This document shows positions 49,062-58,493 of a DNA stretch of 64,000 bases, piece by piece (the first letter of the stretch is position 1; each line of letters opens with the position of its first letter). The translations under genes and the position numbers were made by a program. Source of the stretch: Prauserella flavalba (lineage in GTDB: Bacteria; Actinomycetota; Actinomycetes; Mycobacteriales; Pseudonocardiaceae); the NCBI RefSeq assembly GCF_003202235.1, contig NZ_MASU01000005.1, positions 1,488,001-1,552,000 of the forward strand, written 5' to 3'. The notes below the pieces were generated by a model, which worked only from the letters and a program-made list of their open reading frames with translations, searched no databases and had not been told where the DNA came from.

Positions 49062-49939
49062 TGGCGGGCAGCACGATCCGGTACGAACAGCCGGAGCCCG
49101 CCATCGCCCGGATCGTGCTCGCACGACCGGGCAAACGCAACGCCCAGGACCGCGACCTGCTGTACGCGCTCGACGACGCCTACACGCGCGCGGTACGCGA
49201 CGAGCGGGTCCGGGCGATCATCCTGGCCGCCGAGGGACCCGACTTCTCGGCCGGGCACGACCTCGAGACCGGCTGGGCGATGGGTGACGCGCGGCCGAGG
49301 ACGCTGACCGGCGGCTTCGGCGCGCCCGGCGCGGAAGGCTGGTTCGCCACCGAGGAGGAGCTGTTCACCGGGTTGTGCCTGCGCTGGCGCGACCTGCCCC
49401 GGCCCACCATCGCCGAGGTCAGGGGCCGCGTGATCGGCGGCGGCCTCATGCTCGTGTGGCCGTGCGATCTCGTGGTGGCGGCGGAGACGGCGACGTTCGT
49501 CGACCCGGTCACCGCGTTCGACATGAACGGCATGGAGTACTTCACGCACCTGTGGGAGCTCGGCGCGCGGCGGGCGAAGGAGATGCTGTTCACCGGTGAG
49601 CCGATCGGCGCCCGCGACGCACTGGCGATGGGCATGGTCAACCGCGTCGTCGCCGACGCCGACCTGGAGACCGCGACGCTGGAGCTGGCCGCCCGGATCG
49701 CCCGCCGCCCGCCGTTCGGGCTGCGGCTGGCGAAACGCGCGGTGAACCTCGGGCTCGATCTCCAGGGCCAGCGCGCCGCCGTCGAGTCCGCGTTCGGCCT
49801 GCACCAGCTCGGCCACAATCACAACCTCCGGCTGCACGGCGACCTCGTCGACCCGGAAGGCCGTGCCGTCATCAGCGAGCACGCCCGGCGGAGCCGTCCC
49901 GACCACCGGGACACGTCCACCCAGGAGCCACCACGATGA
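49061..49939 (+). CDS. Enoyl-CoA hydratase/isomerase (crotonase family)
   Basis: 292 residues. RAIILAAEGPDFSAGHDLE gives the first oxyanion-hole segment and EVRGRVIGGGLMLVWPCD the second. MNGMEYFTHLWELGARRAKEML stands where catalytic acids of crotonases lie; a Glu is present in MEYF. It hydrates or isomerises an enoyl-CoA. Its stop overlaps the ligase start as ATGA. Confidence 0.87.
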   Translation: MAGSTIRYEQPEPAIARIVLARPGKRNAQDRDLLYALDDAYTRAVRDERVRAIILAAEGPDFSAGHDLETGWAMGDARPRTLTGGFGAPGAEGWFATEEELFTGLCLRWRDLPRPTIAEVRGRVIGGGLMLVWPCDLVVAAETATFVDPVTAFDMNGMEYFTHLWELGARRAKEMLFTGEPIGARDALAMGMVNRVVADADLETATLELAARIARRPPFGLRLAKRAVNLGLDLQGQRAAVESAFGLHQLGHNHNLRLHGDLVDPEGRAVISEHARRSRPDHRDTSTQEPPR

Positions 49940-51495
49940 ACCCCAGCAGCCTGCTCGACAAGAGCGCCCGGATCTACGGCGACCGCGTCGCGTTCGCCTG
50001 CGGCGACCGGCGGCAGACCTTCGCCGAGCTGCGCGACCGCGCCGCCCGGCTCGCGAACGCACTGAGCGCCGGGGGAATCCGGCCGGGCGAGCGCGTGGCG
50101 GTCTTGAGCGACAACGCGTTCGAGGCGCTGGAGCAGCTTGCCGGCCTCGCCATCGGCGGCTACGTGCGGTGCGCGCTCTACGCCCACGAGCCCGCGGAGA
50201 AGAACCTGTACCTGCTGCGGCTCACCGGCGCGGCCGCGCTGGTCGTGCAGGACAAGCACTACGCCGCGCTGGCACCGGTCCTCGCGCAGGCCCCCGACGT
50301 GCGGCTGGTGTTCGTGGTGGGTGACGGGCCCGAGGGCACGCGCGGTTACGAGGAGGCACTCGCCGGGGTCTCGGCGGAGCCGCCGGACGTGGTGCTGCGC
50401 CCCGACGACCCACACGTCATCCGGTTCTCCTCGGGCACCACGGGCAGGCCGAAGGGCATCCTGCACACGGTGCGCGGCTGGATGGACATGGGCAACGAGT
50501 TCGCGCTCGTGCTCGACGGGTTCACCGCCGGCGACCGCTACCTCGCAGCGACGCCGTTCAGCCATGCGGCGGGGCTGGTCGCCTGGCCGCTGATCGCGGT
50601 CGGTGCCACGAGCGTCGTCATGCCGTCGTTCGACCCGGCCACCTGGCTCGATCTCGTGGAGCGTGAGCGCATCACGTTCGGGATGCTGGCGCCCACGATG
50701 ATCCAACTGGTGGTGAACCATCCCGGCGCCGCCGAGCGCGATGTGTCGAGCCTGCGCAAGATGCTCTACGGCAGCGCGCCGATCTCGGAGACCACGCTCG
50801 TCGCGGCGCTGCGGTTGTGGGGCGACATCATGTACCAGACCTATGGGCAGAGCGAGGCCATGCCGATCACGTGCCTCACCTCCGGCTACCACGTGCCCGA
50901 CGGCAGTGAGGAGCAGCGGGCGTGGCTGCGCTCGGCGGGCCGTCCCACCCCGAACTCGGTGGTCCGGATCGTCGACGACGAGGGCAACGACCTGCCACCG
51001 GGCGAGGTCGGCGAGGTGGTCGCGCTGTGCCCTGGCACCATGCACGGCATCTGGGGTGATCCCGAGGCCACGAGGCAACGCCTGCTACCGGGCGGCTGGA
51101 TCCGCACGCGCGACATGGGATCGCTGTCGGCGGACGGCTTTCTGTTCCTGGCCGACCGCAAGGAGGACACGATCATCTCCGGCGGGTTCAACATCTGGCC
51201 GATGGAGCTGGAGAACGCCCTCGCCGCGCATCCCGCCGTGGCCGAGGTGTCGGTGGTGGGCGTGCCCCATCCCAAATGGGGCGAGACGCCGCACGCCGCC
51301 GTGGTGCTGCACGAGGGCGCGAGCGTCACCGAGCAGGAGCTGATCGAGTGGAGCAGGGAGAAGGTCGGCTCCGTCAAGAAGATCACCGGCGTGACGTTCA
51401 CCGACTCGCTGCCGCGCACCCCGATCGGCAAGGTGCTGCGCAGGCTCGTCAGGGAACAGTACGTGGGCGAGGCCCCGCGCATCGCCGGCGCGTGA
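49936..51495 (+). CDS. Acyl-CoA ligase (AMP-binding, ANL superfamily)
   Basis: 519 residues from ATG 49936. Motifs are IRFSSGTTGRPKGIL, YQTYGQSEA, TRDMGSLSADGF and the hinge DRKEDTIISGGFNIWP. The catalytic Lys lies in RTPIGKVLRR with the normal Gly. It differs clearly from the two paralogous ligases of the main cluster. It activates the acid handled by this operon. Confidence 0.92.
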   Translation: MNPSSLLDKSARIYGDRVAFACGDRRQTFAELRDRAARLANALSAGGIRPGERVAVLSDNAFEALEQLAGLAIGGYVRCALYAHEPAEKNLYLLRLTGAAALVVQDKHYAALAPVLAQAPDVRLVFVVGDGPEGTRGYEEALAGVSAEPPDVVLRPDDPHVIRFSSGTTGRPKGILHTVRGWMDMGNEFALVLDGFTAGDRYLAATPFSHAAGLVAWPLIAVGATSVVMPSFDPATWLDLVERERITFGMLAPTMIQLVVNHPGAAERDVSSLRKMLYGSAPISETTLVAALRLWGDIMYQTYGQSEAMPITCLTSGYHVPDGSEEQRAWLRSAGRPTPNSVVRIVDDEGNDLPPGEVGEVVALCPGTMHGIWGDPEATRQRLLPGGWIRTRDMGSLSADGFLFLADRKEDTIISGGFNIWPMELENALAAHPAVAEVSVVGVPHPKWGETPHAAVVLHEGASVTEQELIEWSREKVGSVKKITGVTFTDSLPRTPIGKVLRRLVREQYVGEAPRIAGA

Positions 51496-51521
51496 ACGGT
51501 TTCGATGGAAGGGAGAACACC

Positions 51522-52661
51522 GTGGCACTGGACGTCGCGGCACGCCGGGACTTCGCGGCGGCCGTCCGCGAGTTCGCCGAGCGCGAGTGCGGGACGAGGG
51601 AGCAGCGCGTCGCGCTCACCGGCGGGGAGACCGAGGCCCACAGCCCCGAGCTGTACGCCAAGCTGGCCGCGCTCGGCTGGATCGGCGTGGCGATGCCCGA
51701 GGAGTACGGGGGCGGCGGCGGGGGCCTCACCGACGCCTGTGTGCTGCTGGAGGAGCTGGCGTACGGCCAGGTTCCGGTGTTCGCGCTCGGGATCTCGATG
51801 ATCGCGGCGAAGGCGGTGGAGAAGTTCGGCACGGAACGGCAGCGCGACGACCTGATCGGCGGCTTCTGCCGGGGGGAGATCTCGTCGGTCGCGATGAGCG
51901 AGCCCGAGTCCGGTTCGGACGTGGGCTCACTGCGGTGCCGGGCCGAACGCCACGGCGAGGAGTTCGTGCTCAATGGACAGAAGACGTGGATCTCCTGCGC
52001 GCACTACGCCGACCGCATGCTGCTCGTGTGCCGCACCGATTCCTCCGGGTCCAAACACGACGGCATCACGATGCTGACGGTGCCGCTGCCCACCGAGGGC
52101 GTCACCGTGCGCGGCATCGACACGCTCGGCGGCAGGGAGGTCAACGACGTCTACTTCACCGACGCCGCGGTGCCCGCGGACAACGTGATCGGCACCGTGG
52201 GCGGCGCGTGGGGACAGCTGATGGCGGGGCTCAACTTCGAGCGGATCACCTGCGCGGCGATCTTCCTCGGCAAGGCGAGGCGCGCGTTCGACGACACGCT
52301 CGCCTATGTGAGGCAGCGCAAGCAGTTCGGCAGGCCCATCGGCAGCTTCCAGGTGCTGCGCCACCGCCTCGCCGACCTCGCGACGGAGCTGGAGTGCTGT
52401 CGCGCGCTCGTGTACGACCTCGCCGCCAGGGTCGACGCCGACCCCGGCACCCAGCGGGCCAGGGAGGCGTCGATGGCCAAGCTCAAGGTCACCGAGACCG
52501 CCAAGCGCATCAGCATCGAGGGCATGCAGATGTTCGGCGGGGCCGGTTACACCACCGAGTACGACATCGAACGGCACCTGCGTGGCAACATCATCTCCAC
52601 GGTCTTCGCGGGAACCAGCGAGATCCAGCGCGAGATCATCGCGGGCTCCTACGGCCTCTGA
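51522..52661 (+). CDS. Acyl-CoA dehydrogenase
   Basis: 379 residues from GTG 51522, backed by AAGGGAG; a GTG at 51492 that overlaps the ligase stop is the alternative. VAMSEPESGSDVGSL and LNGQKTWISCAHYAD bind flavin and substrate; RQRKQFGRPIGSFQ and FGGAGYTTEY follow. Ala replaces Glu before GTSEIQR, while Glu in LNFERITCA takes the isovaleryl-CoA dehydrogenase position. Last gene of the rightward unit; it desaturates the CoA ester made by the ligase. Confidence 0.92.
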   Translation: MALDVAARRDFAAAVREFAERECGTREQRVALTGGETEAHSPELYAKLAALGWIGVAMPEEYGGGGGGLTDACVLLEELAYGQVPVFALGISMIAAKAVEKFGTERQRDDLIGGFCRGEISSVAMSEPESGSDVGSLRCRAERHGEEFVLNGQKTWISCAHYADRMLLVCRTDSSGSKHDGITMLTVPLPTEGVTVRGIDTLGGREVNDVYFTDAAVPADNVIGTVGGAWGQLMAGLNFERITCAAIFLGKARRAFDDTLAYVRQRKQFGRPIGSFQVLRHRLADLATELECCRALVYDLAARVDADPGTQRAREASMAKLKVTETAKRISIEGMQMFGGAGYTTEYDIERHLRGNIISTVFAGTSEIQREIIAGSYGL

Positions 52662-52687
52662 CGTTCCGACGGGCGCGTACGGCGCGC

Positions 52688-53017
52688 TCAGCCACCCGGG
52701 CCGGCGGCCTCCCACTCCTCCCGCCAGTCCGGGTGCGCCGCGTACACCGACGCGAGGAGACGGGCGGTGTCGGCGTCGCCGTGCTCGCGGATCTCCCGGC
52801 GGAGGTGGGCCGCCTTCTCCGGGAACGGCACCGGCACCCGCTCCTCCGCGGCCTGCGCGGGGCCGGGCAGGAGAATCAGGCCCCCGCCGTCGTCGCTGCG
52901 CAGGATGCGCAGGCGGCCACGCCGCTCCGCCTCGTCCAAGGCGGGCAGCACACCGTTCTCGTAGCGCCGCTCGTCGTCGGCCAGTCGCGCCAGCACGAAA
53001 CTCGTCAGCTCGGTCAT
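52688..53017 (-). CDS. Small conserved protein, DUF6221-like
   Basis: 109 residues from ATG 53017; GTG 53050, overlapping the regulator stop, is an alternative. The N-terminus FVLARLADDERRYE and the C-terminus LLASVYAAHPDWREEW match the ends of actinomycete DUF6221 proteins, which often lie beside helix-turn-helix genes. No function is known. It follows the SARP-type regulator on the same strand. Confidence 0.6.
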   Translation of the reverse strand: MTELTSFVLARLADDERRYENGVLPALDEAERRGRLRILRSDDGGGLILLPGPAQAAEERVPVPFPEKAAHLRREIREHGDADTARLLASVYAAHPDWREEWEAAGPGG

Positions 53018-53046
53018 GCGCGCGGGATAGCCCGCGCGGCCCCGGC

Positions 53047-56000
53047 TCACACCCGTGCCTGTTCGCCGCCGTCGCCGACGAGGGCCTTCAGCGCCGCGCG
53101 GACGTCCTCGACGTGGGGATGTCCGAGGTCGTCGAGAATCGCGATCGCCTCCTCGAGGCAGTCGAGGGCGCGGTCGCGCTCCCCGACCTTCCAGTAGGCG
53201 TCACCGAGCGTCTCCAGCACCTCCGCCTGCGCCGAACGGAAGCGGTTACGCCGGTCGAGGTCGAGTGCACGGCGCAGAGCCGGTACGGCGTCGTCGTAAC
53301 GCCCCAGCCTGGCCAGTGCGGCGCCGAAGCTGTGCAGCACCGTGGCGTAGTTGCGGGGATCGTCGGCCTCGTCCGCCAGGTCGAGTGCCTCGCGGAAGTA
53401 CTGCAGGGCCTTGTCGTGCTCGCCGAGGCGCGCGTGGGCGTGGCCGAGGTTGTTCCTGACCCGCCCGCCCAGGACGCTGTGGCGCTCCCGCCGATCGAGC
53501 TCGAGTGCCTCCCCCAGGTACTCGATCGCCGCGTGCTGGTCGCCACGCATCGCCACCGCCACGCCGAGGTTGTTCAGGCTCCGCGCGGCGTAGGAAGGGT
53601 CACCGACCTTTCTGCTGACCTCCAGCGACCGCGTGAGCAGGTCCACGGCCTCGTCGAGGTTGTCGCACTGCCCGTGGGCGATGCCGAGGTCACTGAGGAT
53701 CCACGCCTCCCCCCTGAGGTCTCCGTCCCTGCGGGCCGCCGTCAAGCCCTTGCGGCTGGTGGCGATCCACAGTGGCCAGTCGCTTCTGCGTTCCAGGTAC
53801 GCCCTCAGCACGGCCGTCTGCCGCCAGGCCACGCCCCACAGCTCGTGCTCGATCGCGACGTCGACCGCCGCGATGAGCGTCGCGTGTTCCGCCTCCAGCC
53901 AGCTCAGCGCCTCGCCCGCGTCGCCGAACCGCGGAATCCGGACCGGTGTGCCCCCCGGCTCGGCCGGGACCTCGTCGAGCGGCGTGAGGACCCGGCGTGC
54001 GCCCATACTCGCGTGCAGGCACCACCGCAGCAGGCGGGTCACCGCCTCGGCACGGTCGCCGTGGGGATCGTGCTCCACCAGATCGCGGGCGTAGTCCCGG
54101 AGCAGGTCGTGCAGGCGGTACCGGTCGCCCGTCGCGGCGGTCACGAGGTGCTCGTCGACGAGACCGTCCAGCACCCGTTGCGCGGCCGCCTGCTCGATCC
54201 CCGCGAGAGCGGCCACCGACCAGGCCGTGAAATCGTCACCGGGGTGCAGTCCCAGCAACCGGAACACGCGCTGGGACTCCCCGCTGAGCGCACGGTAGGA
54301 CAGGTCGAACGCGGCCCGCACGCGGCGCGTGCCCGCCGCGAGCTCGCTCGTGCGGTCCTCGGCGTCGCGCAGGCGCACGGCCAGATCCCCGATGCTCCAC
54401 GTCGGCCGCGCCTGCAATCGGTGCGCCATCAGCGCGACGGCCAGCGGCAACCGCCCGCACAACTCGATCACCGTCCGCGCCGCGGCCTCCTCCTTCGCCA
54501 CGCGCCGCTCACCGATGAAGTGCGCGAGCAGGGCCCTCGCGTCGTCCGGCGTGAGGACGTCCAGCGGCAGGAGCTGGGCGCCGTCCAAGGCCAGCGCACG
54601 CCGGCTGGTCACCAGCACCAGGTGCGTCGGGCCGGCGGGGAGCAGCGGCAGCACCTGGTCCTCGCTGGCGGCGTTGTCCAGCAACACCAGCGCAGGCCTG
54701 CCGTGCAGCCGGTCGCGGTAGAGCGCCGCGCGTGAGGCGGTCTCCCTCGGGACCTGTTCGCCGGGCACGCCCAGCAGATGCAGGAACGAGGCGAGCACGG
54801 CTCCTGGATCGGCGGCGGGCTGGTCGGAGTGGCCGTTCAGGTCCACGTAGAGCTGCTGGTCGCCGTACTGCCCCGAGGCCAGCAGGCGGTGCGCGAGGTG
54901 CACGGCCAGGCGGGTCTTGCCGACCCCGGCCATGCCGACGATGCTCAGGACGGCGGTCGCCGTGCTGTTCGCCTGCACCTCCGCCAGGTTGTCGTGCAGC
55001 GCCCGCAGCTCGGTCGCGCGGCCGGTGAACTCGGCGATGTCACGGGGCAGCTGCCGGTGCGCGCGGGTCACGGTGCCCACCTGCGCGGGACGGTCCACCT
55101 CCTGGCGCAGCACCCGCTGGTGCGCCTCCGCGAGCTCCGCGCCAGGAGTCACGCCCAGTTCGTCGTCCAGCCGCTCCCGCAGCTCAGAGAAGACCGTCAG
55201 CGCCGCGGCCTGCCTGCCACTGCCCGCCAGCGCGATCATCAGCGCCGCGTGTGCCGCCTCGTGCAACGGATCCGACTCCACCACCGCGCGCAGCGCGGGA
55301 ACCGCGTCACCGTGACGCCCGGCCTGCGCGGCGACCGCGGCGTACTCCAGCACGACGGCGTTGCGTTCCGCTCCCAGCGCCACGGCGGCGGGGTGAACGC
55401 GGAGCACGGGAAGATCGGCGGCCGGGTCGCCCTCCCACAGCTCGACGGCCTTGCGCAGTGTCTCGCACGCGCCGACGAGGTCACCCCGCTGCCGTGCCTG
55501 CCGTCCCTCCGCCGCGAGGTGCCGGAACAGCAGCACGTCGAGCTGCTGGTGCGAGCACGTGAGCTGGTAACCCGTCTGTGTCGCGGTCAGCACCCGTCCC
55601 GCCTGCACGTCGCCCTGCCTCGAGGCCAGCCTCCGGCGCAGCCGGGACACGTTGGTCTGCAACAACTCCACGGCCGTCGGCGGTGGTTTTCCCTCCCACA
55701 CCACCTCGATCAGCTCGTCCCGGCTCACCGGGGTGTTCGGGGACAGGGCCAGCATGCCGAGCAACAGTCGCTGCCGCACCGAGCCGAGCTCGACCGGGTG
55801 GTTGTCGACCCGCACGGACAACGGGCCCAGCACCCGCAACCACAGGTCGTAGCCCACGCTTTCGCTGTGCTGGACCACTCGTTCGAGTTCGGCCGTCTCC
55901 TCGGGCGACAGCCCCAGCGCCAGCGCCAGCTTGCGCAGGGTCGCCAGGCGCGGTTTGGCGACCCTGCCCTGCTCGAGGTCCCGCAACCACGCGACGCTCA

Positions 56001-56106
56001 TCCCCGCCAGGTCCGCGGCCTGTTGCTGGGTCAGCCCGGAACGCGCGCGGAATTCGCGAATCGACCGGTCGAGTCTCCGGCCCTGGTGGCCGGCCGTCGC
56101 GGTCAT
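53047..56106 (-). CDS. AfsR/SARP-type regulator: XRE, SARP, BTAD, NB-ARC and TPR domains
   Basis: 1,019 residues from ATG 56106; an in-frame ATG at 56166 preceded by AGGA is also possible. An XRE helix-turn-helix lies at about 12-65 (SGLTQQQAADLAGMSVAWLRDLEQG). A SARP winged helix (LWLRVLGPLSVRVDN) and BTAD domain fill about 85-310. The NB-ARC P-loop GMAGVGKTRLA is near 390. TPR repeats run from about 730 to the end (SLNNLGVAVAMRGD, RNNLGHAHARLGEHD). Such STAND regulators switch on secondary metabolism or stress genes on binding a signal. The added XRE domain gives two DNA-binding modules. Confidence 0.9.
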   Translation of the reverse strand: MTATAGHQGRRLDRSIREFRARSGLTQQQAADLAGMSVAWLRDLEQGRVAKPRLATLRKLALALGLSPEETAELERVVQHSESVGYDLWLRVLGPLSVRVDNHPVELGSVRQRLLLGMLALSPNTPVSRDELIEVVWEGKPPPTAVELLQTNVSRLRRRLASRQGDVQAGRVLTATQTGYQLTCSHQQLDVLLFRHLAAEGRQARQRGDLVGACETLRKAVELWEGDPAADLPVLRVHPAAVALGAERNAVVLEYAAVAAQAGRHGDAVPALRAVVESDPLHEAAHAALMIALAGSGRQAAALTVFSELRERLDDELGVTPGAELAEAHQRVLRQEVDRPAQVGTVTRAHRQLPRDIAEFTGRATELRALHDNLAEVQANSTATAVLSIVGMAGVGKTRLAVHLAHRLLASGQYGDQQLYVDLNGHSDQPAADPGAVLASFLHLLGVPGEQVPRETASRAALYRDRLHGRPALVLLDNAASEDQVLPLLPAGPTHLVLVTSRRALALDGAQLLPLDVLTPDDARALLAHFIGERRVAKEEAAARTVIELCGRLPLAVALMAHRLQARPTWSIGDLAVRLRDAEDRTSELAAGTRRVRAAFDLSYRALSGESQRVFRLLGLHPGDDFTAWSVAALAGIEQAAAQRVLDGLVDEHLVTAATGDRYRLHDLLRDYARDLVEHDPHGDRAEAVTRLLRWCLHASMGARRVLTPLDEVPAEPGGTPVRIPRFGDAGEALSWLEAEHATLIAAVDVAIEHELWGVAWRQTAVLRAYLERRSDWPLWIATSRKGLTAARRDGDLRGEAWILSDLGIAHGQCDNLDEAVDLLTRSLEVSRKVGDPSYAARSLNNLGVAVAMRGDQHAAIEYLGEALELDRRERHSVLGGRVRNNLGHAHARLGEHDKALQYFREALDLADEADDPRNYATVLHSFGAALARLGRYDDAVPALRRALDLDRRNRFRSAQAEVLETLGDAYWKVGERDRALDCLEEAIAILDDLGHPHVEDVRAALKALVGDGGEQARV

Positions 56107-56440
56107 GCGAGCCGCGCCGCGCACGGGAAGTGGGAACGTAACGCCGATGTCATATCGGAGGCCCATCCGATCCTGGATCACGGAGATGTCCTTGTAGGGC
56201 CTCGGATGAGGGAAACGCGGCATTGGTTCCCTGCGCCTCGGCCAAACCCCCAGAATTCACCCGCCACGCCGTCCCGGGATCGATTGTCCCGTCAGAAAGC
56301 GTCTTCCTCCTTTCCCCGGACGAGGCGTGTGTTTTGCCCGACTCTACCGGCCGGGAGGGTGGCGTGCCCAGAGGGCTGGGAACCGTGCTGGACGATGGGC
56401 GGGTACGGCCGAAGTGGACGCCTCGGCGCCGTCGCGCCGG
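56107..56440. other. Intergenic region upstream of the SARP regulator, with inverted repeats
   Basis: These 334 bases hold no supported gene. CCGAT at 56144, ATCGGA at 56154-56159 and TCCGAT at 56166-56171 make two interlocked inverted repeats 40-65 bases before the regulator start. They may be its own operator. They would fall in the coding region if the ATG at 56223 were used. The rest shows nothing I can name. Confidence 0.35.
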
Positions 56441-56590
56441 CTACGAGGCGTACTCGCTGATGGCGGGAACACCCCAGCAGGCGCAGGGAACCTCGCGAGA
56501 GTCGACCTCCCGGGTGTACTCGTCGACGACGGTCTCCAGGATCCAGCCGCTGCCGCCGCAGGTGCGGCACTCGTTGTCGTCGGTGCTCAT
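56441..56590 (-). CDS. 49-residue Cys-rich small protein
   Basis: ATG 56590 follows a good GGAGG site. The protein holds CRTCGGSGW near the N-terminus and CACWG near residue 37, a pair of close Cys-x-Cys/Cys-x2-Cys motifs that resembles half of a DnaJ-type zinc finger. Codon use is normal for the genome. It lies between the membrane BTAD protein and the SARP regulator. A zinc-binding adaptor role is guesswork. Confidence 0.6.
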   Translation of the reverse strand: MSTDDNECRTCGGSGWILETVVDEYTREVDSREVPCACWGVPAISEYAS

Positions 56591-56738
56591 GTCGGCCTCC
56601 GTTTCACCTCGGCTTGGGCCTTCTCAGCATCACGGCCGGCACTGGCAGGACACCGGCAGCGCACCCGGTATGCGCGAACCGGGAAAAGTGCTGCGTACGA
56701 CGCCTCCGGCGCGGTGCTACGGACGCGCTACGACCCGA

Positions 56739-58493
56739 CTACGGACAGGCGTGGTTCCGGATCTCACCGTGCCCGAGCCTGGCCAGCAACCGGGAGGTGG
56801 CGGCATCCGGTGTGGCGGGCGAGCCGTCGCTCCCGAGAGCGGCGAGCAGCTCCCCTGCCGTCTTGCCGACGCGCTCGGGCCGGTGCTCGGACTGGAAGAG
56901 CAGCAACGTCCGCCACAGGCCCTCCATGCGGGGCAGCAAGGTCAGTCCCTTGCGCAGCGCCCATTCCACGCCAGCGAGGTCACCCGCGGCCATCGCGAGT
57001 TCCGCCGCGCGCCGCACACAGCGGACGTGGCGGGCCTGGAACGCCGTGGTCGCCTCCTGCAGCGCGCGCCGGACCGGCTGGGCGAACTCGGCGGCGGCGA
57101 ACAGCTCTCCCCGGATCAGTCCCAGCGCGTTGGTGAGCCTCGCCCGCTCGGTGCTGGGCTCGGTACCGCCGGCCAGGTCGTGGAACAGCTGCCAGTCGAC
57201 CCGCACGTCCGGCGACAGCGTCCAGCCTTCCCCCGAGCCCCGCAGCCTCGGCTGCCCGGACGCGTCGGTGCCGAGCCAGCCGTGCAGCAGCCGCACGAAC
57301 TCGGGCGCCGCCCGGCCCGCGACCTCGTTCAGCAGCGCGGTGGAGACCCCGCCGGGAAGCACGGCCGCGGCGGCGACCAGCTGCGCGAGCACGGGCCTGC
57401 GGTCCGGTGGAACCGGGCCCGGCGCCTCCACCTCCACGCACCCGAGCACGCGGACCTCCACCCTGGCCGGTGCGCGCAGCACCACCGTGCGCTCGGGCCC
57501 GCCGGCACCCTGGCCTTCGCGGAACCACACGGGTTCACCGGGTGCCGGGGAATCCGGCGCGTACGCCAACGGCACGGCCGAGCCTCCCCTGACGAGCAGC
57601 AGTTCCCGGCGCAGCCCCGCCAGTGCGGCCGCGATCGACGTGAACCGGAGGCCGGGCGGGTTCAGCTGCGCGTGCCCCTCCGTGGTGACGCCCACGAGCC
57701 AGCGGGCCGAGGGACAGGTGCCCGCGCAGAGCACGACGACGGCGCCTCCCGGGTCCTCGGCGAGCCTGCGCAGCCGGTCGAGGTCGGGCGCGGGTGGCGT
57801 CCGCGCGGTGACGACGGCCAGCAGGCCGGCCGGCCGCCGCGCGAAGCTCTCCGCCATCGTCACCGCCTCGGCCACGGTGCGGGTGCGGCGGACCCGGCCC
57901 GGAGCCGGGAGCACGACGTCGGCGGGAAACTCGGCGAGCACCACCGTCGCCTCCCTCGACCACGGGTTGGTGACCAGTTCGAACGCGATCGCCTCGAGCA
58001 GCCGCAGCACCTGCCCGCCGTCACCGTCCACGGCCACCACTCCACGCGCCTGGCGCAGGTCGACGAGCACGTCACGGTCCTCGAGACGGCCGATCGTCAC
58101 CACGGCGGGAAAGCCCGAGGGCAGCCGGCGAACCCCGCTCAAGTCCGCTGTGGACAGTGACCACGACTCTCCGCGCGAGCCACCGGGATCGGGCCGCCAG
58201 CGGCCCGGAAGCGCCGCCGCGGCCGGCCGGGCCAGGCGCAGCACCACGTGGTCGCGTCCGACGAGCAGCACCCGCACGGCGGGTGGTTCGCCCTGACCCG
58301 CACCGAGTTCCCCGAGTGCGGCCGCGGTCAGCGCCGCCGCGCGCACGTCCCGCATCACCCACGCACCGGGCAGCACCTCGGCGCCCGGGCGCGGACGTCG
58401 CCACCGCCGCCACGCGTCCGGGCCCGCGGCGACGGCGAGGCCGAGGACGGCGCCGCCCCCGACGAGGCAGCCGAAGAGCACGCCCGCGGTCAT
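56739..58493 (-). CDS. Membrane-anchored protein with SARP-like and BTAD domains
   Basis: 584 residues from ATG 58493, overlapping the preceding stop as ATGA. Residues about 2-22 form one membrane helix (GVLFGCLVGGGAVLGLAVA). A long middle region has no clear family. VEVRVLGCVEVEA near 360 begins a SARP-like winged-helix module, and a BTAD helical repeat fills about 430-560. Membrane anchoring makes ordinary DNA binding unlikely. Related proteins sit near LysM or type VII secretion genes in actinomycetes. Its task is unknown. Confidence 0.7.
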   Translation of the reverse strand: MTAGVLFGCLVGGGAVLGLAVAAGPDAWRRWRRPRPGAEVLPGAWVMRDVRAAALTAAALGELGAGQGEPPAVRVLLVGRDHVVLRLARPAAAALPGRWRPDPGGSRGESWSLSTADLSGVRRLPSGFPAVVTIGRLEDRDVLVDLRQARGVVAVDGDGGQVLRLLEAIAFELVTNPWSREATVVLAEFPADVVLPAPGRVRRTRTVAEAVTMAESFARRPAGLLAVVTARTPPAPDLDRLRRLAEDPGGAVVVLCAGTCPSARWLVGVTTEGHAQLNPPGLRFTSIAAALAGLRRELLLVRGGSAVPLAYAPDSPAPGEPVWFREGQGAGGPERTVVLRAPARVEVRVLGCVEVEAPGPVPPDRRPVLAQLVAAAAVLPGGVSTALLNEVAGRAAPEFVRLLHGWLGTDASGQPRLRGSGEGWTLSPDVRVDWQLFHDLAGGTEPSTERARLTNALGLIRGELFAAAEFAQPVRRALQEATTAFQARHVRCVRRAAELAMAAGDLAGVEWALRKGLTLLPRMEGLWRTLLLFQSEHRPERVGKTAGELLAALGSDGSPATPDAATSRLLARLGHGEIRNHACP

